Source: an uncultured Pelagibacteraceae bacterium
Lineage (GTDB): Bacteria; Pseudomonadota; Alphaproteobacteria; Pelagibacterales; Pelagibacteraceae
Length of the DNA stretch: 64,000 bases
Assembly: GCA_902579465.1 (NCBI GenBank)
Contig: CACHGV010000002.1
Span: forward strand, 62,001 to 126,000
Direction of reading: 5' to 3'
Numbering within the stretch: the stretch's first letter is position 1; each line of letters begins with the position of its first letter. Both the position numbers and the translations under genes were made by a program. The notes below the pieces were generated by a model. That model worked only from the letters and a program-made list of their open reading frames with translations. It did no database searches and had not been told where the DNA came from. Of the stretch, positions 46,218 through 53,464 are shown in pieces.

Positions 46218-46943
46218 TTAATTTTTATAATCTGGCTCTTCTTTATCTAAAATAATCCTAATTTGAGATAAAAATAAATTTGCAAAATCTGTGGGAAAAT
46301 TTTCATGCTCTCCTGCAGTTTTTTCTGCAATTTCATGGCTCACAACATTAAGTTCCTGGTTTGTTGATAAAGCTGTAAGATACGTCTCTGCTGCTCTCTC
46401 AAAATAATAAAGAGAGTTAAAACCTTCAGCCACGGTTCTTCCTGTGGTTAAAATTCCATGATTTGCAAGCAACATGTGTTGTTTGTTTCCTAAAGCATTT
46501 GCCATCTTAATGGACTCTTCTTCTAGTCCTAGACCTCCAAATTCTTTGAATGCAGATACTCTATTGTAAAACATCATTGTATTTTGATCGATAGGTTTCA
46601 TAACAGGATCTTTAAGAGTGGAGAGGGCAGTTGCATATTTTGAGTGAACATGAAAAATGCATCTTGCATGTGGTGCTTTTTCATGTATCGCGCTATGTAT
46701 ATATAGAGCTGTTGGATCAATTATGTCTGGTTTATTCTTTAGTTCTTCCTTATTTTCTTTTGTTACCAAGATTAAATCACTTGCCTTCATATTACTAAAA
46801 TGAATGCCTGCCTTATTTACATAAAAATCAGATGAGTTAGGGACGCATGCACTAAAATGGTTTGCAACACCCTCGTGCATATTTAGTCTTGCTGTCCATC
46901 TAAAAGTAGCAGCTAATTCTTTCTGTAATTCAGATATTTCCAT
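46218..46943 (-). CDS. Class II aldolase/adducin-family protein
   Basis: A 241-aa zinc-dependent aldolase/epimerase fold. ARCIFHVHSKYATALSTL holds the HxH zinc motif, and LLANHGILTTGRTVAEGFNSLYYFERAAETYL is the C-terminal signature with the third His. Members act on fuculose-, ribulose- and rhamnulose-phosphates, or decarboxylate small hydroxy acids; the exact substrate cannot be told. It is the first gene of its - strand operon and only 35 bp from the divergent BKACE gene. Confidence 0.87.
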   Translation of the reverse strand: MEISELQKELAATFRWTARLNMHEGVANHFSACVPNSSDFYVNKAGIHFSNMKASDLILVTKENKEELKNKPDIIDPTALYIHSAIHEKAPHARCIFHVHSKYATALSTLKDPVMKPIDQNTMMFYNRVSAFKEFGGLGLEEESIKMANALGNKQHMLLANHGILTTGRTVAEGFNSLYYFERAAETYLTALSTNQELNVVSHEIAEKTAGEHENFPTDFANLFLSQIRIILDKEEPDYKN

Positions 46944-46978
46944 TTATATGATTTTAAAATATAGTTGAAAAATAAATT
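46944..46978. promoter_or_regulatory. 35-bp divergent promoter region (class II aldolase / BKACE)
   Basis: Only 35 bp separate two divergent start codons. On +, TAAAAT (46955-46960) or TATAGT (46960-46965) could be -10 boxes; on -, TATATT (46963-46958) could. Any -35 box must lie inside the opposite coding region, so the two promoters overlap and probably influence each other. Hexamer matches are weak in an AT-rich stretch. Confidence 0.4.
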
Positions 46979-47866
46979 ATGAACAATAACGTTTTTATCT
47001 CATGCGCGGTTACTGGGTCTGGAGATACCGCAAGCAAACATCCTGATTTACCAAAAACTCCAGAGCAAATAGCTAAATCAGCAATAGAGGCAGCAAAAGC
47101 AGGTGCTGCAATTGCTCATATTCATGTAAGAGAAGAAGACGGAACGCCAAGCAGAAGACTAGAATTATATAAAGAAGTAGTAGATAGAATTAGGTCAAGT
47201 GAAACAGATGTTATTTTAAATTTAACAACTGGGATGGGTGGAGATTTAGACATTGGTCAAGGTAAAAATCCTCTAGAATTCGGTCCAATGACTGATATGG
47301 CAAATGTAATGGAAAGAATAGCTAATGCAGAACAATTTTTACCTGAAATTTGTACTTTAGATGCCGGTACATTAAATTTTGGAGATGGTTCTGTAATTAC
47401 AGTTAATACACCAAATGATTTAAGAAAGGCTGCAAAAAAATTACAAGAGATTAAAGTTAAGCCAGAAATAGAGGCATTTGATTTAGGAAATATGTGGTTT
47501 GGATCGCAATTGTACAAAGAAGGCTTACTTGATGATCCACCAATGTTTCAAATGTGTTTAGGTATTCCTTGGGGAGCTCCCGCTACCCCATTAGCAATGC
47601 AAGCCATGAAAGACATAATGCCTAAAGAAGGAGTGTGGTCAGGTTTTGCAATTTCAAAAAACGAAATGCCATTTGTAGCTCAAACAGTTGTAATGGGAGG
47701 AAACCCAAGAGTAGGTTTGGAGGATAACTTATATTTATCAAAGGGCAAACTAGCAACAAATGCTCAATTAGTAGAGAAAGCAATAAGGATAGTTACAGAT
47801 CTTGGAGCATCAATAATGACAGCAGAGGAAACTAGGACAAAACTTAAGCTTGTTAAACACAAGTAA
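46979..47866 (+). CDS. Beta-keto acid cleavage enzyme (BKACE, DUF849), candidate 3-dehydrocarnitine cleavage enzyme
   Basis: A 295-aa TIM-barrel zinc enzyme that condenses a beta-keto acid with acetyl-CoA, giving acetoacetate and a new acyl-CoA. Family marks: ISCAVTGSGDTASKHPDLPKTPEQIA, AAIAHIHVREEDGTPSR (zinc His pair), LNLTTGMGG, PEICTLDAGTLNFGD and GLEDNLYLSKGKLATNAQLVEKA. Its one-base overlap with carnitine dehydrogenase and the thioesterase nearby point to 3-dehydrocarnitine as substrate, producing betainyl-CoA. Subfamily assignment from sequence alone is not possible by eye. Confidence 0.88.
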   Translation: MNNNVFISCAVTGSGDTASKHPDLPKTPEQIAKSAIEAAKAGAAIAHIHVREEDGTPSRRLELYKEVVDRIRSSETDVILNLTTGMGGDLDIGQGKNPLEFGPMTDMANVMERIANAEQFLPEICTLDAGTLNFGDGSVITVNTPNDLRKAAKKLQEIKVKPEIEAFDLGNMWFGSQLYKEGLLDDPPMFQMCLGIPWGAPATPLAMQAMKDIMPKEGVWSGFAISKNEMPFVAQTVVMGGNPRVGLEDNLYLSKGKLATNAQLVEKAIRIVTDLGASIMTAEETRTKLKLVKHK

Positions 47867-48810
47867 TGTTAAAAATTAAAAAAGTTGCTGTAGTTGGAAC
47901 AGGTGTAATCGGAATAGGGTGGATTATAAGATTTTTAGCTCATAATAAAATCGTTTATGCTTACGACAAAAATCTTAAGCAAAAAAAAATTTTGATTAAC
48001 GAAATAAAAAGAGCACTTCCATATGTAAAAAAACTTTTTAACAAAAAAAAAATAAATTTAAATAATTTAAAATTTTATCTATCTTTAGAAGAAGCAGTTA
48101 AAGATGCTGATTTTATTCAAGAATGTGCACCAGAAAATTATAATTTAAAAACTGTTTTAATGAGGGAAATTTCTAAAAGTTGCAAAAAAAATGTTTTAAT
48201 TTCATCAAGTTCTTCAGGATTGTTGCCATCAAAGATTTTTTCAAAATGTAAAAATATTCAGAGAGGTATTATTGGCCATCCATTCAATCCTGTATATTTG
48301 TTACCTTTGGTAGAAATAGTTCCTGGTAAAAAAACTAGTGAGAAATCTTTAAAAGTTGCGAATAAATTTTATAAGTCAATTTCAATGAATCCGATAGTTC
48401 TAAAAAAAGAATTACCTGGTTATTTATCTGATAGACTTCAAGAAGCCTTATGGAGAGAGGCGTTACATATTATTAATAATGGATATGCTACAACTGAGGA
48501 TTTAGATAGAGCCATAGAGGATGGTCCCGGTTTAAGATATTCTTTAATGGGAACATTTTTAACCTTCCATTTAGCGGGTGGAAAGGCTGGGATGAAGCAT
48601 ATGTTAGAACAGTTTGGGCCAGCATTAAAACTTCCATGGACCAAGCTTAAAGCGCCAAAATTATCAAAAAAACTCTCAGAAAGGTTGATTTCAGGTACCA
48701 AAAAACAATCTAGAGGAAAATCAATTAATCAACTGTCAAATATAAGAGACGAGTATTTAGTCAATTTACAACTATTTAGAAAAAAATATGAAAATAAAAT
48801 TAGAAAATAG
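47866..48810 (+). CDS. lcdH: L-carnitine 3-dehydrogenase (3-hydroxyacyl-CoA dehydrogenase family)
   Basis: NAD-dependent oxidation of L-carnitine to 3-dehydrocarnitine. Rossmann motif VAVVGTGVIGIGWIIRFLAHN, catalytic-region IIGHPFNPVYLLPLVEIVPG, then PGYLSDRLQEALWREALHIINNGYATTEDLDRAIEDGPGLR and AGGKAGMKHMLEQFGPALKLPWTKL, which match the carnitine dehydrogenases of Pseudomonas and rhizobia as I remember them. It has 314 aa, without the fused thioesterase domain seen in some homologues; the free thioesterase at 44886 would supply that function. Start overlaps the BKACE stop by one base. Confidence 0.88.
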   Translation: MLKIKKVAVVGTGVIGIGWIIRFLAHNKIVYAYDKNLKQKKILINEIKRALPYVKKLFNKKKINLNNLKFYLSLEEAVKDADFIQECAPENYNLKTVLMREISKSCKKNVLISSSSSGLLPSKIFSKCKNIQRGIIGHPFNPVYLLPLVEIVPGKKTSEKSLKVANKFYKSISMNPIVLKKELPGYLSDRLQEALWREALHIINNGYATTEDLDRAIEDGPGLRYSLMGTFLTFHLAGGKAGMKHMLEQFGPALKLPWTKLKAPKLSKKLSERLISGTKKQSRGKSINQLSNIRDEYLVNLQLFRKKYENKIRK

Positions 48811-48846
48811 ATATCTTAAGAAAAATTAAAATGGTAAATTAAACAC

Positions 48847-49881
48847 ATGGACTTTAACCACTTCTTAACTAGCTACATGCCGGATACAAATGTTGGTTCA
48901 AAACAACATTTTAAAAATATGTTGGAAGAATGTGTTGTTGCAGAGAAACTTGGTTATGCAACAGTATCAATTCCTGAACATCATTTAATAAATTTACTTA
49001 TGATGCCATCACCTTTGCAGATGGCTGTAAAAATTGCATCTATCACAAAAAATATTAAAATAACAACTGGAATAGTTGTTTTGCCTCTTCACGATATGAG
49101 AACATATGCTGGTGACGTCGCAACCGCAGATATTTTAACTGACGGCAGATTAATTTTAGGCGTTGGAAGAGGTGCTTTTGCTTGGGAGATGCAAAGATTA
49201 GGAACTCCCATAGAAAAATCAAAAGAAAAATTTATAGAGTCGCTCGAGGTATTACAATTATTGTTAAAAAACAAAGAGGTTTCATATAAAGGTAAATTCT
49301 ATGATTTTGAACCAATCACTATTATGCCTCGACCAATAAGTAATCCTGTACAAATGATGATAGCTGCCATGAATTTAGAAAGTATTAAAGATGCAGCATC
49401 AAGGGGATTTCATGTTCAATCAACAGTATTGTCAGGTACTAAAGATCTTTTATTAAGTAGAGTGAATGCGTTTAAAGAAGGTTGTACAAAGTTAGGGGAA
49501 GAGGGCAAACTGCTAAAACTTTCTATGCAACGTATGGCTTATTTAGCGAAAGATGAAAATGAAGCTAGAGAAAAAACAAAACTTGCTTACGAATATTACA
49601 AACGATTTGATAATATGTTTACTGGTCCTGGTAAAGTAAATGAAGGAAATATTGAAGCTTTGCCTAGAAAACAAACTTTAGACGAATTAAAAGAAAATCT
49701 TTTGATCTGTCCTCTGAATGAGATGATTGATAAGTTAAGTGTCTATGCCGAGGCTGGAGTTGACGAAATTATTCTTAGTTCAAGTTTTGGTCAATCACAA
49801 AAAGATTTAATAGAGTCGATGCATAGAATTGGTGAAAATGTAATTCCATATTTTAAAAAATCAAACATTCAAGTAGCATAA
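48847..49881 (+). CDS. LLM-class flavin-dependent oxidoreductase
   Basis: A 344-aa luciferase-like FMN protein: VVAEKLGYATVSIPEHHLINLLMMPSPLQ, ITTGIVVLPLHDMRTYAGDVATADILTDGRLILGVGRGAFAWEM and TIMPRPISNPVQMMIAA. It is the second LLM gene of the window; both lie in clusters that also hold an alpha/beta hydrolase with the RWF-xx-DFIEKNP motif. Here the hydrolase follows 6 bp downstream. Possible monooxygenase acting on an amine or keto intermediate; no substrate evidence. Confidence 0.87.
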   Translation: MDFNHFLTSYMPDTNVGSKQHFKNMLEECVVAEKLGYATVSIPEHHLINLLMMPSPLQMAVKIASITKNIKITTGIVVLPLHDMRTYAGDVATADILTDGRLILGVGRGAFAWEMQRLGTPIEKSKEKFIESLEVLQLLLKNKEVSYKGKFYDFEPITIMPRPISNPVQMMIAAMNLESIKDAASRGFHVQSTVLSGTKDLLLSRVNAFKEGCTKLGEEGKLLKLSMQRMAYLAKDENEAREKTKLAYEYYKRFDNMFTGPGKVNEGNIEALPRKQTLDELKENLLICPLNEMIDKLSVYAEAGVDEIILSSSFGQSQKDLIESMHRIGENVIPYFKKSNIQVA

Positions 49882-49887
49882 ATATCT

Positions 49888-50658
49888 ATGAGTATCATAG
49901 ATTGTAATTTTTCAGTAACAGGATCAGGACCTGCAATTTTTTTTACCCATGGAGTAGGAGGAGCAGAGGATGCATGGAGGTTCATAGCTCCAAAACTCAA
50001 AGATAAGTTCACAGTTGTAACTTATGATTTAAGAGGCCACGGAAAATCACCCGTAAGTAATAAAGATTTTAATCTAGATGATCTTGTTTTAGATCTTGAG
50101 AGAGTTAGAGAAAGAACAGGTATAGAAAAAGCCCATTTTATGGGGCATTCTTTAGGAGGTATGATTGCTCCTGCTTATGCAAGAAAATTTCCCGAAAGAG
50201 TAATTTCAGTAGGTTTATTATCCACGGTGGCAGGAAGATCGGAAGAAGATAAACAAAAAGTGTGGAATGTTATTTCTGATTTAAAAAATAAAGGTGTTGA
50301 ACAAACTTTAAAAAATTTAACCACGAGGTGGTTTACAGATGACTTCATAGAAAAAAATCCTGATCTTGTATCAAGAAGATTAAATCAGGTTATAGATACT
50401 GATAAAGATGTTTTTATCAACGTATTTAAAATATATGCAGAAACTGAGATGATTTCATGGTTAAAAGAAATTAAGAAGCCATGTTTATTTATGACAGGAG
50501 AAAATGATGGAGGTTGTACACCTTCTCACAATGAAAGAATGTCAAATGAGATTGAAATTTCTAAATTGGTTATAATACCAAATGTAAAACACTCTTTTTT
50601 GATAGAGGCTCCTGAGCAAATAACAAATAACTTATTAGGATTTATTGAAAGTTTATAA
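49888..50658 (+). CDS. Alpha/beta hydrolase
   Basis: A 256-aa hydrolase: FFTHGVGGAEDAWRFI (oxyanion region), YDLRGHGKSP, nucleophile elbow MGHSLGGM (Ser88), TGENDGGCTPS acid and NVKHSF His. It resembles enol-lactonases and is a probable paralogue of 36187-36960, with the same RWFTDDFIEKNP lid. It ends 4 bp before the convergent SDR stop. Ester, lactone or C-C substrate unknown. Confidence 0.87.
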   Translation: MSIIDCNFSVTGSGPAIFFTHGVGGAEDAWRFIAPKLKDKFTVVTYDLRGHGKSPVSNKDFNLDDLVLDLERVRERTGIEKAHFMGHSLGGMIAPAYARKFPERVISVGLLSTVAGRSEEDKQKVWNVISDLKNKGVEQTLKNLTTRWFTDDFIEKNPDLVSRRLNQVIDTDKDVFINVFKIYAETEMISWLKEIKKPCLFMTGENDGGCTPSHNERMSNEIEISKLVIIPNVKHSFLIEAPEQITNNLLGFIESL

Positions 50659-50662
50659 AAAC

Positions 50663-51448
50663 TTAATGCATTCTTAAAGTGTTTCCATCAACACCAACAA
50701 CTTGTCCTGAAATTCTAGAAGACTCATCTGAAATTAAATAGCAACACATATTCCCAATATCTTTTTCATAAACCCAAGTGTTTAGGGATGTCATAGAAAC
50801 GAACTCACTTTCAACAGCTTTTTTAGAAATTTTTAAAAATTTTGCTTTATCTCTGATTACTCTACCCATCCTGTCTCCTTTTACAGTTCCAGGACAAATC
50901 GCATTAACTCTAATTTTAAATTTTCCTAATTCCATTGCTAAGGTTTTTGTCATTCCCACAACTGCCCATTTACTTGCTGAATACGGAGATCTTAATGGAA
51001 AACCAAATATACCTGCAGTAGAAGATAGATTAACTACAGAACCACCTTTATTTTTTTTTAACATTGGAATTGCTAATTTTGAAAAAATAAAATGACTAAT
51101 TACATTTATTTTCAATGTTTGTTCCCAATCTTTTGTCTTAAGTTTTTCCATAGTTCCAGTTGGACCTGCTACTCCAACATTATTAATTAAAGCATCAATT
51201 TTTTGTGTTTTTTTTTTAATTTCTTTAAAAAAATTAGTCACATCGTTTTCATTTGAAGCATCACAATGAAAACTAAACAATCTTTTATTATTTAATGGAT
51301 GTTTTTTTAATTTATTTATTGATTTTTGGTCTATGTCACACAAAAATACTTTTGCACCTTTTTCAAGACACTCTTTTGCTGTCGCCCAACCAATTCCTGT
51401 AGCACCAGCAGAAATAATTATCTTTTTACTTTTAAAATTATATGACAT
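50663..51448 (-). CDS. Short-chain dehydrogenase/reductase
   Basis: A classical SDR of 261 aa: cofactor motif SAGATGIGWATA (Gly15, Gly18, Gly20), DCDIDQ region implying NAD(H) preference through the Asp after beta-2 (VFLCDID), NNVGVAGP, catalytic Ser142/143, Tyr156 and Lys160 (SSTAGIFGFPLRSPYSASK), PGTVKGD and the C-terminal SGQVVGVDGN. It lies 8 bp after the PhyH-like gene on the - strand, and may oxidise that enzyme's hydroxylated product. Confidence 0.93.
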   Translation of the reverse strand: MSYNFKSKKIIISAGATGIGWATAKECLEKGAKVFLCDIDQKSINKLKKHPLNNKRLFSFHCDASNENDVTNFFKEIKKKTQKIDALINNVGVAGPTGTMEKLKTKDWEQTLKINVISHFIFSKLAIPMLKKNKGGSVVNLSSTAGIFGFPLRSPYSASKWAVVGMTKTLAMELGKFKIRVNAICPGTVKGDRMGRVIRDKAKFLKISKKAVESEFVSMTSLNTWVYEKDIGNMCCYLISDESSRISGQVVGVDGNTLRMH

Positions 51449-51456
51449 TATTTTAT

Positions 51457-52308
51457 TTAATCGGCTAAACCGTCAGATCTAACTTTATTTCTTTCTATAT
51501 GTATGGGCAACACCTTTCCATAAATTGCTTTAGAATGTTCAGGTGTATTTACTCTCCATGGATCTAATACATATGCTGGTATACACATGTAACGTGAGTT
51601 TTTTCCTATTATTTTGGTTACTCTATGCATAGTAAATCGTCCTTTAAATATTTGTAAATCACCAGGTTTTAGTTCAAGTTGTTTAACTTTTGAACGATCT
51701 CCATCTAACACTTTTTTTACTTCATCAAATCTTTCATTTCCTGGTTCTCTTATATTTGGACAATACTCAAATATCCCACCTTGCTCTGGTTTTTGTATCA
51801 TAAGACTTAAAGTAAATTCGCAACTATCAAAATGCCAAGGCAATATACCATCAGGCTCCATTACATTATAAGCATGACAAGCTAAGGGATCAGCCCATCT
51901 ATAAATTGGAGAAATTCCTAGACAAGCGGACACGAATTTAAGTAGCTCTTCAGTTTCGTAAAGAAATTTCATTTCAGAATTTTTTGCAAAACAATCAGAG
52001 TTTAGATATCCATTGTATCTGTTCATAAAAATTCTTTTTGGATGATCCTTAGGAAGAGAGGGGTCATCTTTTGCATAAAGATATGCATTGATACTTTCTT
52101 TAGACATATAAACTTCATCTAGCTGTTGCTCTAATTCTTTTCTCATAACTGCTAAAGAATTTGGTAAAATAAAGTTTGGAATTACTGAACAACTATCATT
52201 TTCTAATTCTGCTTTACATTTTTCAATTATTTTTTTTATTTTGTGAGATTGTAAGTCGTGAATAGGATATTTTTCTAAATCAACAATTTTGCTTAAGTTT
52301 TTTTCCAT
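51457..52308 (-). CDS. Phytanoyl-CoA dioxygenase/HalD-like Fe(II)/2-oxoglutarate oxygenase
   Basis: A 283-aa oxygenase. Fe ligands His159-x-Asp161 in LPWHFDSCEFTLSLMIQ and His228 in RFTMHRVTKI, with Arg239 for 2-oxoglutarate. The segments HAYNVMEPDGILPWHFD and LELKPGDLQIFKG resemble ArpA/HalD-type oxygenases that hydroxylate or halogenate small amino compounds. An Asp at 161 favours hydroxylation, since halogenases have Gly or Ala there. It is in a - strand pair with the SDR; ProV lies 16 bp upstream in transcription order. Confidence 0.78.
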   Translation of the reverse strand: MEKNLSKIVDLEKYPIHDLQSHKIKKIIEKCKAELENDSCSVIPNFILPNSLAVMRKELEQQLDEVYMSKESINAYLYAKDDPSLPKDHPKRIFMNRYNGYLNSDCFAKNSEMKFLYETEELLKFVSACLGISPIYRWADPLACHAYNVMEPDGILPWHFDSCEFTLSLMIQKPEQGGIFEYCPNIREPGNERFDEVKKVLDGDRSKVKQLELKPGDLQIFKGRFTMHRVTKIIGKNSRYMCIPAYVLDPWRVNTPEHSKAIYGKVLPIHIERNKVRSDGLAD

Positions 52309-52324
52309 AACTGCACAATATAAA

Positions 52325-53350
52325 TTATGAGCTTCTCAGCGATTCTTGTAATTCTTTATTTGAGATATAACCTTTAGCGTTTCCTTGTTTATCGACAACT
52401 TCGCAATTGGAATTACTACAAACAACTTGAGGTAGAAATTCCTCGATAAATTGATCTTCTTCAACTTTAATCAGGTTTGATTTATCTATGCCATCTGATT
52501 GATTAATAGGTTTCATTATAATTTTTGCTTTTATAACTTTTGTTCTGTTTACATCTTTTACAAATGCCTCAACATATTCATCTGCCGGGTTCATTATAAT
52601 TTCTACTGGCGTTCCTACTTGCACAAGTTTTCCAGCATTTAAAATTCCAATATGATCCCCTAATCGAAGTGACTCATCAAGATCATGAGTAATAAACACT
52701 ATGGTTTTTTTTAATTCTGCTTGGAGATCTATCAATTGTTTTTGCATGTCACTTCTTATCAATGGATCTAATGCTGAAAAAGCTTCGTCCATAAGCATAA
52801 TGTCAGTATCAGTGGCTAAAGCTCTTGCAAGTCCTACTCGTTGCTGCATTCCCCCAGATAGTTGAGCTGGATATTGATTTTCAAATCCAGACAAACCTAC
52901 AGACTCAATTTTCTCCATTGCAGTAGCATTTCTTTTTTCAATTTCCACGCCTTGCATTTCAAGTCCGTAACCAACGTTTTGTAAAACTGTCTTATGCGGG
53001 AACAAGCCAAACCTTTGAAATACCATACTCATTTTTTGCCTTCTAAATTCAATTAGTTGCTCTTTATTGAGAGTGGTAACATCCTTGCCTTCAACTAAAA
53101 TTTCCCCAGAAGTAGGTTCTATCAATCTATTTAAATGTCTTATTAGCGTAGATTTACCAGATCCAGATAAACCCATGCACACAAAGGTTTCTCCTTCCTC
53201 AATTTTTAATGATACATTATCTAATCCAACTGTGTGCCCAGTTTGCTCTAAAACATCCTCTTTTGTAGCACCCTCTTGAACCATTTTAAGAACGCTGGAT
53301 GGTTTAGGTCCAAAAATTTTATATACATTATTGATTTCAATTTTTGACAT
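52325..53350 (-). CDS. proV: Glycine betaine/proline-type ABC transporter ATP-binding protein (first ProV)
   Basis: A 341-aa ProV/OpuAA-type ATPase: the family N-terminal insertion KMVQEGATKEDVLEQTGHTVG, Walker A GLSGSGKST (about 61-69), signature LSGGMQQRVGLARAL, Walker B IMLMDEAFSALDP, H-loop VFITHDLDE and a CBS-like C-terminal tail (about 280-341). It has no permease or binding-protein gene beside it; the ProX-ProW-ProV set is 2-6 kb away. It could be a second ATPase for the fused ProW, or serve an unlinked permease. Divergent from the gamma-butyrobetaine dioxygenase-like gene. Confidence 0.92.
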   Translation of the reverse strand: MSKIEINNVYKIFGPKPSSVLKMVQEGATKEDVLEQTGHTVGLDNVSLKIEEGETFVCMGLSGSGKSTLIRHLNRLIEPTSGEILVEGKDVTTLNKEQLIEFRRQKMSMVFQRFGLFPHKTVLQNVGYGLEMQGVEIEKRNATAMEKIESVGLSGFENQYPAQLSGGMQQRVGLARALATDTDIMLMDEAFSALDPLIRSDMQKQLIDLQAELKKTIVFITHDLDESLRLGDHIGILNAGKLVQVGTPVEIIMNPADEYVEAFVKDVNRTKVIKAKIIMKPINQSDGIDKSNLIKVEEDQFIEEFLPQVVCSNSNCEVVDKQGNAKGYISNKELQESLRSS

Positions 53351-53425
53351 TTTTTAAAAGTCTAATTCTTTTAATGCATCAAAGCAAACCTACAATTAAA
53401 TAAATAAAAAGCTTTCAACCATTAA

Positions 53426-53456
53426 TTGAATTGAAATTTTTACCATTTTATATAAT
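53426..53456 (+). promoter_or_regulatory. Putative promoter of the gamma-butyrobetaine dioxygenase-like gene (near-leaderless)
   Basis: TTGAAT (53426-53431) is followed by TATATA after 17 bp or by the consensus TATAAT (53451-53456) after 19 bp. The ATG is at 53465, so transcription would start within 1-3 nt of the start codon, giving a leaderless or near-leaderless mRNA. No Shine-Dalgarno is visible in TTATTTATCATG. Confidence 0.45.
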
Positions 53457-53464
53457 TATTTATC

